Below are positions 1-7,300 of a stretch of DNA of 17,462 nt, piece by piece (within the stretch, counting starts at the first letter, position 1; each line of letters opens with the position of its first letter). The translations under genes and the position numbers were made by a program. Origin of the DNA: 2-01-FULL-45-10 sp964450115 (GTDB taxonomy: Bacteria > Omnitrophota > Gorgyraeia > 2-01-FULL-45-10); assembly GCA_964450115.1 (NCBI GenBank), contig CAYVCD010000026.1, positions 1-17,462 of the forward strand, read 5' to 3'. The notes beneath the pieces were generated by a model, which was given only the letters and a program-made list of their open reading frames with translations, ran no database searches and had not been told where the DNA came from.

Positions 1-2
1 CC

Positions 3-3000
3 GGCATAGGCACGGAAAGCTATTCCATCATCGAACAGGGAAAGATGGACCTCATATTAAGCTCCCACCCGGAAGACAGGCGCTTTATCTTTGAAGAGGC
101 GAGCGGCATCACCAAATATAAATCGAAGAAGAAGGAAGCTCTGCGTAAACTGGAGCAGACCGATCAGAACCTTCTGCGCATAAACGACATAATACTTGAG
201 GTCAAGAGGCAGATAGGCTCGATAGAGCGCCAGGCGCGTAAAGCAGAGCGTTATAAAGAGGATTTTGACAAGCTGAAAGATCTCGAGATAAAGTCAGCCT
301 TCTTTGATTATAACGATCTTAAGACTCAAGGTAAGACGTATGCCGTTGAGAGCGAGGACCTGAAGACGCGCGAAAGGGATATGGCTGCCGAGCTCGGTGG
401 GGTAGCGTCGAAGATATCCCAGTTCAGACAGTCCCTGGACGAGCTAAATCAGAGAATATCCGAATTCAAAAATAAGCATACCACTATGTCCAGCTCCCTG
501 GATATGAACAATCATAAGATAGAGATGAACGGCGAGAGGATAAGGGAGCTCATAGAGTCTCAGGGCGGCCTAAAGAGAGAGATGGAGCTTATAAGGGCGA
601 AGGCGGCTGAGGCTGAAAAGTCGGCCATCTCGCTTAAGTCCGATCTTGAAAAGATCATCGCGTTGAGGTCCGAAAGGCTTAAGCTACTGGAAGAGAAGAA
701 TATGCTTATCGCGACTCTTTCGAAAGAGATAGAAGAGTCCGATGAAAAGATCAAGATCTCGAAGATACAGACCGTAGAATATCTCTCGAACGAGACCAAG
801 ATCAAGAACGAACTGATAAAGCTCGGAGCGGATCTGCAGAATAGAAAAGCCCGTGAGAGAAGGCTTATGTCGGAGAAGGAGACTGTCCAGAAGGACCTGG
901 AGAGCGTAGATGCCGTCCTGGCTTCCATGATGAAAGAGTTTGAAGAGGCTCAAGGGAAGATCTCCGGTATAAGGAACGATCTTGACTCGAAGAGGAACCT
1001 GAAGAACAGCGCAGTTTCAGAGTTTGAATCTATCCAGGCCCAGATATCTCAGGAAGAGAACCGGCGCGCCGCCACAAGCTCCAAGATAGAGCTTTTGGAA
1101 GATGTTATAAAGAAGCATGAAGGGTTCTATCAGGGCGTCAAGAGCCTGCTCGTTAAGATGGATGAGAAGGACGCCTCGTTCGCCGGGATACTAGGCGTAG
1201 TGGCTGATATGATAAAGGTGGATAAGGGCTACGAAGAGGCCGTGAACGCCTTTCTCGGGGACAGCGCCCAAGCCCTTGTCACGGAAAAGGACGGCGATAT
1301 CACAGCCGCTATAGAGTACTTAAAGACGAACAGGCTGGGCAAGGCGAGCTTCGTCTCTCTGGAGACACTTAAGAATATCAAGGGCTCGAGGACGAATGCG
1401 GATATGCCTGCCTCGGTTGACCTGGTGCCGCTCAAGAATTTTGTCAACATAGATCCACAGTACAGCGATATTCTGGAGCATCTATTCTCGAATGCTTATC
1501 TTGCGCAGTCTTTCGAGAACGCTATGATGGACTTCAGACGCTCCAACGCCGTAATAATCACAAAGTCCGGGCTCATGTATAACAACGGGACGGTCTCAGG
1601 CGGCAGCATCTCCGACAGCGAGGAGACGCTGTTGATCGGGAGAAAGAATAAGTTTGAAAGCCTGAAGGCCGAGCTCTCAGGGTTAGAGGAGAGCCTCGCG
1701 GCTCTCAAAGTAAGGGCTGCCCAAAAGAACGATATATCACGCTCGCTTGAAAACGAAATATCTTCGATCGAAGCGCTGTTGCGCGATGAGGAGATAGCCG
1801 CATCCGGAATAGCGATGAGGCAGGGCTCTCAGGCCGAAAGCGCCAAGAAGCTTAAGGAAGAGTACGATCTCGCCAGCCTCGAGCTGGATGAGGTCAAGCA
1901 GGTGATAGACGAATTGTCTAAGAAGGGCGAGAGCCTTAACGCAGAGCTCAATGAGATAGAGAAGAATAAGGCCGTTACCGAAAATATCATCACCGAATCT
2001 CTCATGTTGACTACGGACAGAAGGACCAGGAGAGAGAAGCTGGGCTTAGAGATAGCCACGTTGGTGGCGGAGAATCAGTCCGTCGATAAGGACCAGGAGA
2101 GCTTAAGACTTGGTGTTGAGAGGGAAGAGTTGAATATCAAAGAGCTGAAAGAGAGCCTCTTCAATAAAGAGAACACCTTAAACGATTATGTCTCTAAAGA
2201 GAAGTCGCTGGCCGAAGAGATAACCGCGTTAAAAGCAGAGAACGATACCATATCTGCGGAACTCGAGATACTGAGCGAAGAGTCGCAGACCATAGAGACC
2301 GGAAGGTCCCGGCTGGTCGACACCCTTAGCATCGATGAACTCCAGCTTAAAGAGAAAGAGGCGGCCATAGATTCTTTAAGGAACCAGGTAAGGGATCTGG
2401 ACGTTAAGCTTACCGAGATATCGTATAAGAAGACGAACCTCAAAGAGAGAATAGCGCAATCCTACAAGATAGATATCGAAGAGACGCATATTGAGCTGGA
2501 GAACTCCATTGATTGGGAGGCGCTGAAGACACAGGTCGCGGAGCTTAAGGATAAGCTGGATAAGATGGGGCCGGTGAATCTTGTAGCTATCGATGAGCAT
2601 AAAGAGCTTGAAGAGCGTCATTCATTCCTGGTACACCAGCAGGAAGACCTGGTTAACGCCAAAGATTCGCTGATGAAGGCTATCCAGAAGATAAACAAGA
2701 CGACCAAAGAACTGTTCTTAGAGACGTTTCAGAAGATACAGGTCGAGTTCAAGACATTCTTCAGGCTCTTATTCGGCGGCGGCCAGGCCGAGCTGATACT
2801 GATGGATGAGCAGGATGTCCTTGAGTCGGGCATAGAGATAATAGTGAGGCCCCCCGGCAAGAAACTGCAGAACCTCATGCTTCTGTCCGGAGGCGAAAAG
2901 GCGATGACCGCCACGGCTCTGCTATTCGCGATATTCAAAGTAAAGCCCAGCCCGTTCTGCGTGCTGGACGAAATAGACGCGCCGCTTGACGAATCTAATG

Positions 3001-3257
3001 TTGAGAGGTTCTCGCGCGTATTAAAAGATTTCCTGAAGATCTCCCAGTTCATCATAATAACCCACAATAAACGCACGATAGAGCTCGCGGACGTCATGTA
3101 TGGCATAACAATGCAGGAGCGAGGCGTTTCGAAGATAGTGTCGGTGAAGTTCCTGGATAATAAAGCAAAGCTTCAAGAGAAGCCTAAGGACTTACAGGAA
3201 GAGAAAGTCGAAGTAAGACAGGAAGATGCAACAAGCTCTAGTCCATTGCCCTCGTAG
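3..3257 (+). CDS. smc: Chromosome segregation protein SMC (5' truncated by window edge)
   Basis: SMC is the ATPase core of bacterial condensin; it dimerises through a hinge, works with ScpA/ScpB and compacts and segregates the chromosome. The reading frame is open from base 3 with no start, so the gene begins upstream. About 1084 residues are present against roughly 1180-1200 for the family, so the N-terminal head with Walker A is missing. The first residues seen (GTESYSIIEQGK, then PEDRR and FEEASGI) are the conserved N-head stretch before the coiled coil. A long charged coiled coil follows. A hinge spans about bases 1110-1650, with the GTVSGGS glycine cluster near its end, then a second coiled coil. 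The C-terminal head has the ABC signature LSGGEK at 2883-2900, Walker B CVLDEID at about 2958-2978 and an H-loop THNK. A polar tail of about 35 residues follows the head. Family assignment is certain. Confidence 0.97.
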   Translation, partial: GIGTESYSIIEQGKMDLILSSHPEDRRFIFEEASGITKYKSKKKEALRKLEQTDQNLLRINDIILEVKRQIGSIERQARKAERYKEDFDKLKDLEIKSAFFDYNDLKTQGKTYAVESEDLKTRERDMAAELGGVASKISQFRQSLDELNQRISEFKNKHTTMSSSLDMNNHKIEMNGERIRELIESQGGLKREMELIRAKAAEAEKSAISLKSDLEKIIALRSERLKLLEEKNMLIATLSKEIEESDEKIKISKIQTVEYLSNETKIKNELIKLGADLQNRKARERRLMSEKETVQKDLESVDAVLASMMKEFEEAQGKISGIRNDLDSKRNLKNSAVSEFESIQAQISQEENRRAATSSKIELLEDVIKKHEGFYQGVKSLLVKMDEKDASFAGILGVVADMIKVDKGYEEAVNAFLGDSAQALVTEKDGDITAAIEYLKTNRLGKASFVSLETLKNIKGSRTNADMPASVDLVPLKNFVNIDPQYSDILEHLFSNAYLAQSFENAMMDFRRSNAVIITKSGLMYNNGTVSGGSISDSEETLLIGRKNKFESLKAELSGLEESLAALKVRAAQKNDISRSLENEISSIEALLRDEEIAASGIAMRQGSQAESAKKLKEEYDLASLELDEVKQVIDELSKKGESLNAELNEIEKNKAVTENIITESLMLTTDRRTRREKLGLEIATLVAENQSVDKDQESLRLGVEREELNIKELKESLFNKENTLNDYVSKEKSLAEEITALKAENDTISAELEILSEESQTIETGRSRLVDTLSIDELQLKEKEAAIDSLRNQVRDLDVKLTEISYKKTNLKERIAQSYKIDIEETHIELENSIDWEALKTQVAELKDKLDKMGPVNLVAIDEHKELEERHSFLVHQQEDLVNAKDSLMKAIQKINKTTKELFLETFQKIQVEFKTFFRLLFGGGQAELILMDEQDVLESGIEIIVRPPGKKLQNLMLLSGGEKAMTATALLFAIFKVKPSPFCVLDEIDAPLDESNVERFSRVLKDFLKISQFIIITHNKRTIELADVMYGITMQERGVSKIVSVKFLDNKAKLQEKPKDLQEEKVEVRQEDATSSSPLPS

Positions 3258-4419
3258 ACAGGTATATTCTATTCTTTCCGCTGCGTTTTGCCTGATATAA
3301 AGCCACATCCGCCGTTGAGATAAGTTCGTCTTTTGTGCCGGCATCTTCGGGATATACGGCGATACCCGCGCTTATAGTAAGGCGTTTTTCAGGAACTATG
3401 GCCGTATCCTGCGCATAAAATTTTTCAACCTCGCTTCTGAGCCTTTCGGCGAAGAGCTTCGCGTTCTCCTTTACGGTATTCGGCATTATGATGGCGAACT
3501 CCTCGCCCCCGTAACGGGCGACCGGATCGCATTTTCTCGATTTATCGTGAAGTATGGCGGCGATATTCCTGAGAGCCTCATCACCCTTCAGATGACCGTG
3601 AGTGTCGTTATAATTCTTAAAATTATCCACGTCTATCATCACCAGGCACAGAGGGGTTGAATTGGTCCTTGCATTTTCGATCTCAAGGGCCAGAAGCTGC
3701 TGGAACCTGCCGTAATTCCATAATTTGGTAAGCCAGTCTATGTTGGAGAGGTATACCGTCTCCTCATATAGGCGCGAGTTCTCTATTGCCAGGCCTGCAT
3801 GGTTGGCGAACATCGTGAGCATCCTCACGTCATTCTTTGTTATGGGCTTCTTGTTGAAGACGTTATCCACGAGGATGGCGCCCAGCACCCTGTCTTTGGT
3901 CCTAAGAGGTATCGTCACAAAGAAATTCGTATTTAGCATCCTTGTAATATCGGGAGATATCTTATTTTTTGCTTCTTCCGTGGTTATCTCGAAGGGCATA
4001 CCCTCGAGTATGGTAAGCGCCAGGACCCCCATATCTTCACGCAGTGGGATCTTCATGCCTTTTACTATCGCGTTGAGCCTGGACTCCGGGTCCTTTTTGA
4101 AGTTGTCATAGGCCGAGACGAAGTCATCCAGCGTCATCTCGCTTTGGGATAGATAATGCCATATCTTGCCGGCCTCTTCGGCGGAATGCGGTCCTATGCC
4201 CATTACGCCCTCAAGCGCATTTTCCTTATCGTTTACCAGAAAGAGCATGGCGCGGTTAAAGCCGAGCCCTTCATGAGAGGTGAGGGCCGTCAGGATTATA
4301 TAGAATACCTGATCGAGTTTGAGCGTGGTCCTCATGGCATTGGAGACCTCGTAAAGCATGGAGAACTCCCATTCCATCCGCTCAATATTCTCTTTCAGCT
4401 CTTTATCTTCTTCGTTCAT
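3238..4419 (-). CDS. GAF domain diguanylate cyclase (GGDEF)
   Basis: Predicted soluble diguanylate cyclase making cyclic di-GMP from two GTP. The 393-residue protein has no membrane segment or signal peptide. Residues about 20-215 form a GAF-like sensor domain, with a long insertion and a typical closing stretch around FANHAGLAIENSRLYEE. The GGDEF domain starts at the DWLTKLWN motif. It keeps the metal-binding DVDNFKNYND, GHLKGDE and an intact active-site GGEEF (residues 304-308). An RxxD motif, RKCD, lies exactly five residues before GGEEF, the expected place of the product-inhibition I-site, so feedback inhibition by c-di-GMP is likely. The start ATG overlaps the stop of the upstream minus-strand gene (TAATG), implying translational coupling. 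The 3' end overlaps the end of convergent smc by 20 bases. The GAF ligand cannot be told from sequence. Confidence 0.93.
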   Translation of the reverse strand: MNEEDKELKENIERMEWEFSMLYEVSNAMRTTLKLDQVFYIILTALTSHEGLGFNRAMLFLVNDKENALEGVMGIGPHSAEEAGKIWHYLSQSEMTLDDFVSAYDNFKKDPESRLNAIVKGMKIPLREDMGVLALTILEGMPFEITTEEAKNKISPDITRMLNTNFFVTIPLRTKDRVLGAILVDNVFNKKPITKNDVRMLTMFANHAGLAIENSRLYEETVYLSNIDWLTKLWNYGRFQQLLALEIENARTNSTPLCLVMIDVDNFKNYNDTHGHLKGDEALRNIAAILHDKSRKCDPVARYGGEEFAIIMPNTVKENAKLFAERLRSEVEKFYAQDTAIVPEKRLTISAGIAVYPEDAGTKDELISTADVALYQAKRSGKNRIYLSTRAMD

Positions 4420-4832
4420 TATTTTTTGGTCTGATCCTTAGCCGCCATCGGCGCCGGCATCTCTTTTAACTTTCCGGTAACGATGCTTATGGCGGTCTCT
4501 TTATCGCCCGTCTTTCTCGCCACGATCCTCGCCTTATCACCGACCTTGAGTTCGCCGACCTCAATAACTTTTAAAACGTTTGTGCCGGGGGCTATCTCCA
4601 CAAGATGGTTCTTACCGTCGACATCGTTCAATACTTCCAACTTGATGCTTTCGGGTGCCGTAGCATCTATCTTTGAGATGGTGCCGGAGACGAAAGCTAT
4701 ATTCTTATCCATCATCATGGGCCTGGGCGCAATCCTTGGGGTCTGCGCCTTCTTCTCATCGGCGCCAAATGTGTCGCCAGAGAGCGCTATAAATAATGCC
4801 GCAACACAAAATACCGCAACCAGTTTCTTCAT
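4419..4832 (-). CDS. Small exported beta-rich (OB-like) protein of unknown function
   Basis: A 137-residue protein with a clear Sec signal peptide: MKK, a hydrophobic core to about residue 18, and a likely cleavage near the GDTFGA/DEK junction (residue 24). The mature part has alternating beta-strand patterns: FVSGTISKIDA, IKLEVLND, NHLVEIAPGTNV, then GELKVGDKARIVAR. This resembles small periplasmic OB-fold or DUF5666-like domains, in which an ELKVGDKV turn is typical. No catalytic motif is visible. The ends of the mature protein are rich in Lys, Pro and Met. The start is supported by a strong AGGAGGG on the minus strand (4837-4843) 4 bases upstream and by a sigma70 promoter at 4859-4887. It is the first gene of a two-gene unit with the diguanylate cyclase, whose start codon it shares. 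A role in envelope sensing is only inference from this coupling. Confidence 0.85.
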   Translation of the reverse strand: MKKLVAVFCVAALFIALSGDTFGADEKKAQTPRIAPRPMMMDKNIAFVSGTISKIDATAPESIKLEVLNDVDGKNHLVEIAPGTNVLKVIEVGELKVGDKARIVARKTGDKETAISIVTGKLKEMPAPMAAKDQTKK

Positions 4833-4858
4833 ACAACCCTCCTTTATTTACTATCTTA

Positions 4859-4887
4859 AGGATAGCACAATTGAATGGGCATGTCAA
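4859..4887 (-). promoter_or_regulatory. Sigma70-type promoter for the exported protein/diguanylate cyclase unit
   Basis: Reading the minus strand there is a perfect -35 TTGACA (4887-4882), a 17-base spacer, and a -10 TATCCT (4864-4859; four of six consensus bases including T1, A2 and T6). It lies 27 bases upstream of the start codon of the exported protein, leaving a short leader with the AGGAGGG ribosome binding site. It stands back to back with the riboflavin promoter; the two -35 boxes are 26 bases apart. Confidence 0.75.
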
Positions 4888-4913
4888 TTAGGAGGGCCGA
4901 AGAGCAAAAGCTA

Positions 4914-4941
4914 TTGACACTACAGGAAAACCTGATATAAT
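4914..4941 (+). promoter_or_regulatory. Consensus sigma70-type promoter for the riboflavin operon
   Basis: Perfect -35 TTGACA (4914-4919) and perfect -10 TATAAT (4936-4941) separated by 16 bases. The predicted transcription start at about 4948 falls at the 5' strand of the P1 stem of the FMN riboswitch. The RNA would therefore begin with the aptamer itself, as expected for attenuation control. Confidence 0.88.
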
Positions 4942-4946
4942 GAACT

Positions 4947-5103
4947 CACTTCAGGGTGAGGTGACCCGCCTGACCGATGTAGACAACATCAGTCGGGCAG
5001 GAATTCCTCAACCGGCGGTGATAGCCCGCGAGCTCCGTCATAAAGATGGGGCAGAACTTGTGAGATCCAAGTGCCGACCGTATAGACGGGATGGGAGAAG
5101 GTG
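4947..5103 (+). promoter_or_regulatory. FMN riboswitch (RFN element)
   Basis: This RNA aptamer binds flavin mononucleotide and shuts down riboflavin genes. The conserved cores are visible in order: CAGGGTGAGGTGA, AATTCCTCAACCGGCGGT, ATAGCCCGCGAG, TTGTGAGATCCAAGTGCCGACCG and ATAGACGGGATGGGAGAAGG. P1 can form between CACTTC (4947-4952) and GAAG(G)TG (5097-5103), P2 between TGAGG (4957-4961) and CCTCA (5006-5010). The variable stem forms between GCTCC (5032-5036) and GGGGC (5048-5052), and P5 between ACTTG (5056-5060) and CAAGT (5068-5072). Unusually, loop L2 is split by a 37-base hairpin (4965-5001). Downstream lie a spacer with heptamer repeats and an intrinsic terminator before ribBA, so control is most likely by premature termination. 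Confidence 0.95.
4965..5001 (+). other. 37-nt hairpin inserted in loop L2 of the FMN riboswitch
   Basis: The usual P2 loop reads GG-TGAAATT-CC. Here TGA (4962-4964) and AATT (5002-5005) are separated by exactly 37 bases. These fold end to end: arms 4965-4980 and 4986-5001 are 16 bases each around the loop AGACA. Fourteen of 16 pairs form, including one G-U, with two C-A mismatches. The insertion thus starts and ends with its own stem and leaves the core motifs intact. Confidence 0.85.
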
Positions 5104-5105
5104 TT

Positions 5106-5138
5106 ACAGCTATAAGCTTTAAGCTGTAAGCTATAAGT
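5106..5138 (+). repeat. Heptamer tandem repeat (TAAGCTN) in the riboswitch linker
   Basis: TAAGCT occurs at 5113, 5120 and 5127, exactly seven bases apart, followed by a decayed copy TAAGTGA at 5134. The 9-mer AGCTATAAG therefore appears twice (5108-5116 and 5129-5137). The same stretch can fold as ACAGCT (5106-5111)/AGCTGT (5122-5127) with an inner TAA/TTA stem. It sits between aptamer and terminator, where an antiterminator would be expected. Confidence 0.8.
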
Positions 5139-5146
5139 GAATCAGG

Positions 5147-5174
5147 ACCCCGAAGGAAACTGTCGGGGTTTTTT
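5147..5174 (+). terminator. Intrinsic terminator, expression platform of the FMN riboswitch
   Basis: ACCCCGA (5147-5153) pairs with TCGGGGT (5163-5169) around a nine-base loop, and six T residues follow (5169-5174). It lies between the aptamer and the ribBA ribosome binding site, so FMN binding should favour termination before the coding region. Confidence 0.92.
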
Positions 5175-5190
5175 ATTTATAGGGAGTAAT

Positions 5191-6387
5191 ATGAAGCTTA
5201 ATACGATCACAGAAGTGCTGGAAGACCTCAGTAAGGGCAGGCAGGTCATCGTCATTGACGATGAGGGCCGCGAGAACGAAGGCGATCTCATAATGGCGGG
5301 AGAGTTCGCCAAAAGCTCCGATATTAATTTCATGGCGACCCACGGGCGCGGATTGATCTGTGTGCCCATGGAAGGTTTAAGGCTGGATGAGATAGATCTG
5401 CATCCGATGGCCGCGAACGTCCGCGACCCATACAAGACGGGATGGGCGATATCGTGCGATGCCAATAAAGGCGTTACGACCGGTATCTCGGCGCATGACA
5501 GAGCGCGAACCATCCAGATACTTTCAAATCCGAAGACCAAGCCTGACGATCTTTCCAGGCCCGGCCACGTATTTCCTCTCCGGGCAAACGAGGGAGGAGT
5601 TTTGGTCAGGGCCGGGCACACCGAGGCTTGCGTAGATCTTTTGAAGATGGCGCATCTCTTTCCGGTCGGAGTAATATGTGAGATCATGAACTATGACGGC
5701 ACGATGGCAAGGCTTGACGATCTGATAAAATTCTCAAAAAAGTTCGAACTGAAGATATGTTCTATAGCTCAGCTAATAGAGTACAGAAGACGGTCGGAGA
5801 AGCTCGTGAAGAGGATCACTCAGACCACAATACCTACGGATTTTGGAGATTTTAAAGTCCTGGTTTACGAGTCGACGGTGGATAAGTATCACCATTTGGC
5901 TCTTATCAAAGGCTCTCCGGCCAAGAACGGAGCATTGGTGCGTGTCCATTCCGAATGTCTTACCGGGGACGTCTTCGGCTCAAAGAGGTGCGATTGCGGC
6001 GAGCAGTTGAAGCTCGCCATGAAGACCATAGAAAAATGCGGCAGCGGCGTTATCCTGTATATGAGACAGGAGGGCCGCGGCATAGGCCTGGCTAATAAGA
6101 TGAAGGCGTATAAGCTGCAGGACAAGGGGCTTGATACCGTAGAAGCGAATGAGGCGCTGGGGTTCAAGGCGGACCTACGAGATTACGGGATCGGCGCCCA
6201 GATATTGGCAGATCTTGGCTTGGGCAAGATCAGACTTCTTACCAATAATCCCAAGAAGATAGTGGGTCTTGAAGGATATGGCCTGGAGGTGGTAGAGAGA
6301 GTTCCTCTGGTCGTGAAGCCGTCAAAGAGTAATAAGAGGTATCTTAGGACGAAGAAGGAAAAGTTAGGGCATAAAATACTGGTTTAA
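5191..6387 (+). CDS. ribBA: Bifunctional 3,4-dihydroxy-2-butanone-4-phosphate synthase / GTP cyclohydrolase II
   Basis: This enzyme feeds both branches of riboflavin synthesis: ribulose 5-phosphate to dihydroxybutanone phosphate (N-terminal half), and GTP to the diaminopyrimidine phosphate (C-terminal half). At 398 residues it matches the fused family. The N-terminal domain shows DDEGRENEGDL (residues 23-33), HGRGLICVP, TGISAHDRARTI and RPGHVFPLRANEGG. The cyclohydrolase domain (from about residue 205) has the zinc cysteines C256, C267 and C269 within HSECLTGDVFGSKRCDCGEQ, then RQEGRGIGL and LLTNNPKK. The start chosen is ATG 5191, with GGGAG four bases upstream. An in-frame GTG at 5137 would put the riboswitch terminator inside the gene and is rejected. 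First gene of the FMN-controlled operon; ribH follows after 18 bases. Confidence 0.97.
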   Translation: MKLNTITEVLEDLSKGRQVIVIDDEGRENEGDLIMAGEFAKSSDINFMATHGRGLICVPMEGLRLDEIDLHPMAANVRDPYKTGWAISCDANKGVTTGISAHDRARTIQILSNPKTKPDDLSRPGHVFPLRANEGGVLVRAGHTEACVDLLKMAHLFPVGVICEIMNYDGTMARLDDLIKFSKKFELKICSIAQLIEYRRRSEKLVKRITQTTIPTDFGDFKVLVYESTVDKYHHLALIKGSPAKNGALVRVHSECLTGDVFGSKRCDCGEQLKLAMKTIEKCGSGVILYMRQEGRGIGLANKMKAYKLQDKGLDTVEANEALGFKADLRDYGIGAQILADLGLGKIRLLTNNPKKIVGLEGYGLEVVERVPLVVKPSKSNKRYLRTKKEKLGHKILV

Positions 6388-6405
6388 AAAAAGGAGGGTG
6401 GTAAA

Positions 6406-6870
6406 ATGGCAAATCTGATAAAAGCTGATCTGGTAGCGAAGGGTAAGAAGTTCGCGATAGCGATATCGCGTTTTAACGAGTTCATATCGGCGAATCTTCT
6501 TGAAGGATGCGTCGATACGCTCACGAGGCATGGCGTGCAGGATAGCGGCATAGATGTCGTCTGGGTGCCCGGCGCTTTTGAGATACCGTTGGTAGCTTTA
6601 AAGCTGGCCAAGTCGAAGAAGTATGACGCAGTGGTATGTCTGGGCACCGTTATAAGGGGCTCAACGCCGCACTTTGAGTTCGTGGCGAGCGAGGCCGCAA
6701 AGGGCGTGGCGAAGATATCGCTCGATACGTCCGTACCATGCATATTCGGCGTTATAACCGCCGATACTCTGGAGCAGGCCATAGAGAGGGCCGGCACAAA
6801 GGACGGGAATAAAGGCCGCGACGCGGCGATCTCGGCGATCGAGATGGCGAACCTGATGGGAAAAATATAA
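6406..6870 (+). CDS. ribH: 6,7-dimethyl-8-ribityllumazine synthase
   Basis: Condenses dihydroxybutanone phosphate with 5-amino-6-ribitylaminouracil to give the lumazine precursor of riboflavin; members usually form pentamers or 60-mer shells. The 154 residues match the family length. Conserved motifs appear in order: SRFNEFI near the N-terminus, VPGAFEIP, GTVIRGSTPHFEFV (with the active-site histidine), then PCIFGVITADTLEQA and GNKGRDAA. The start ATG has a strong AGGAGGG at 6392-6398, seven bases upstream, the best ribosome binding site of the operon. This fits the high expression often needed for lumazine synthase. The gap to ribBA is 18 bases, and nusB starts 10 bases after the stop. Confidence 0.97.
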   Translation: MANLIKADLVAKGKKFAIAISRFNEFISANLLEGCVDTLTRHGVQDSGIDVVWVPGAFEIPLVALKLAKSKKYDAVVCLGTVIRGSTPHFEFVASEAAKGVAKISLDTSVPCIFGVITADTLEQAIERAGTKDGNKGRDAAISAIEMANLMGKI

Positions 6871-6880
6871 AGGAGCATAC

Positions 6881-7300
6881 ATGCGTAAGCGCACCAAAGC
6901 GAGGGAATACGCGCTGCAGATATTGTACGCCGTGGACATTACCAAGGATGATCCGAAGGACTGTGTAGAGCGTTTTTGGGAAGGCAACGCAGAATCTTCA
7001 AGCGAGGTGAAGAAGTTCGCCGCCGGTATCGTCCTTGGAGTGGCTGATAATAAGAAAGATATCGACAAGATGATAGCCAAGTATGCCACCAATTGGCATC
7101 TCGACAGGATGGCCGTCATCGACAGGAACGTCCTGCGGTTTGCCACGTACGAGCTTCTCTATGAAAAAGATATCCCCCCGAAAGTCTCGATAAACGAGGC
7201 TATCGATATAGCAAAGAAGTTCGGCGGGCCCGACTCCGGTAAATTCGTGAACGGCATCCTTGATAAGATAAATAAGACGGAGCGCAAAGGATCTAAATGA
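6881..7300 (+). CDS. nusB: Transcription antitermination factor NusB
   Basis: NusB binds boxA RNA with NusE (S10) and supports antitermination, chiefly of ribosomal RNA operons. The 139-residue all-helical protein has the family signature: KAREYALQILYAVD at the N-terminus, then WHLDRMAVIDRNVLRFATYELL, IPPKVSINEAIDIAKKFG and SGKFVNGILDKI near the C-terminus. Its length is typical. AGGAG (6871-6875) lies five bases before the ATG, and the gap to ribH is only 10 bases. The 3' end overlaps the next gene by the four bases ATGA. The ribH-nusB pairing is widespread in bacteria. Here it puts a general transcription factor downstream of an FMN riboswitch unless an internal promoter exists. Confidence 0.96.
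   Translation: MRKRTKAREYALQILYAVDITKDDPKDCVERFWEGNAESSSEVKKFAAGIVLGVADNKKDIDKMIAKYATNWHLDRMAVIDRNVLRFATYELLYEKDIPPKVSINEAIDIAKKFGGPDSGKFVNGILDKINKTERKGSK

Noticed and set aside
560..3106. Minus-strand open frames inside smc
   Set aside because: Serine/leucine-rich reverse translations of a coiled coil; no start signals or family features.
3725..4434. Plus-strand open frames opposite the diguanylate cyclase
   Set aside because: They are shadows of a gene with a full GAF-GGDEF motif set; they lack ribosome binding sites and recognisable domains.
4940..5122. 60-codon plus-strand open frame
   Set aside because: It lies entirely over the FMN aptamer; its ATG overlaps the -10 box, so it would not be in the transcript.
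5106..5138. CRISPR-like repeat
   Set aside because: The unit is seven bases in direct tandem with no spacers, so it is a simple tandem repeat.
5137..5190. GTG start extending ribBA by 18 residues
   Set aside because: The extension would translate the heptamer repeat end and the intrinsic terminator hairpin. ATG 5191 has its own GGGAG and begins at the conserved start of the domain.
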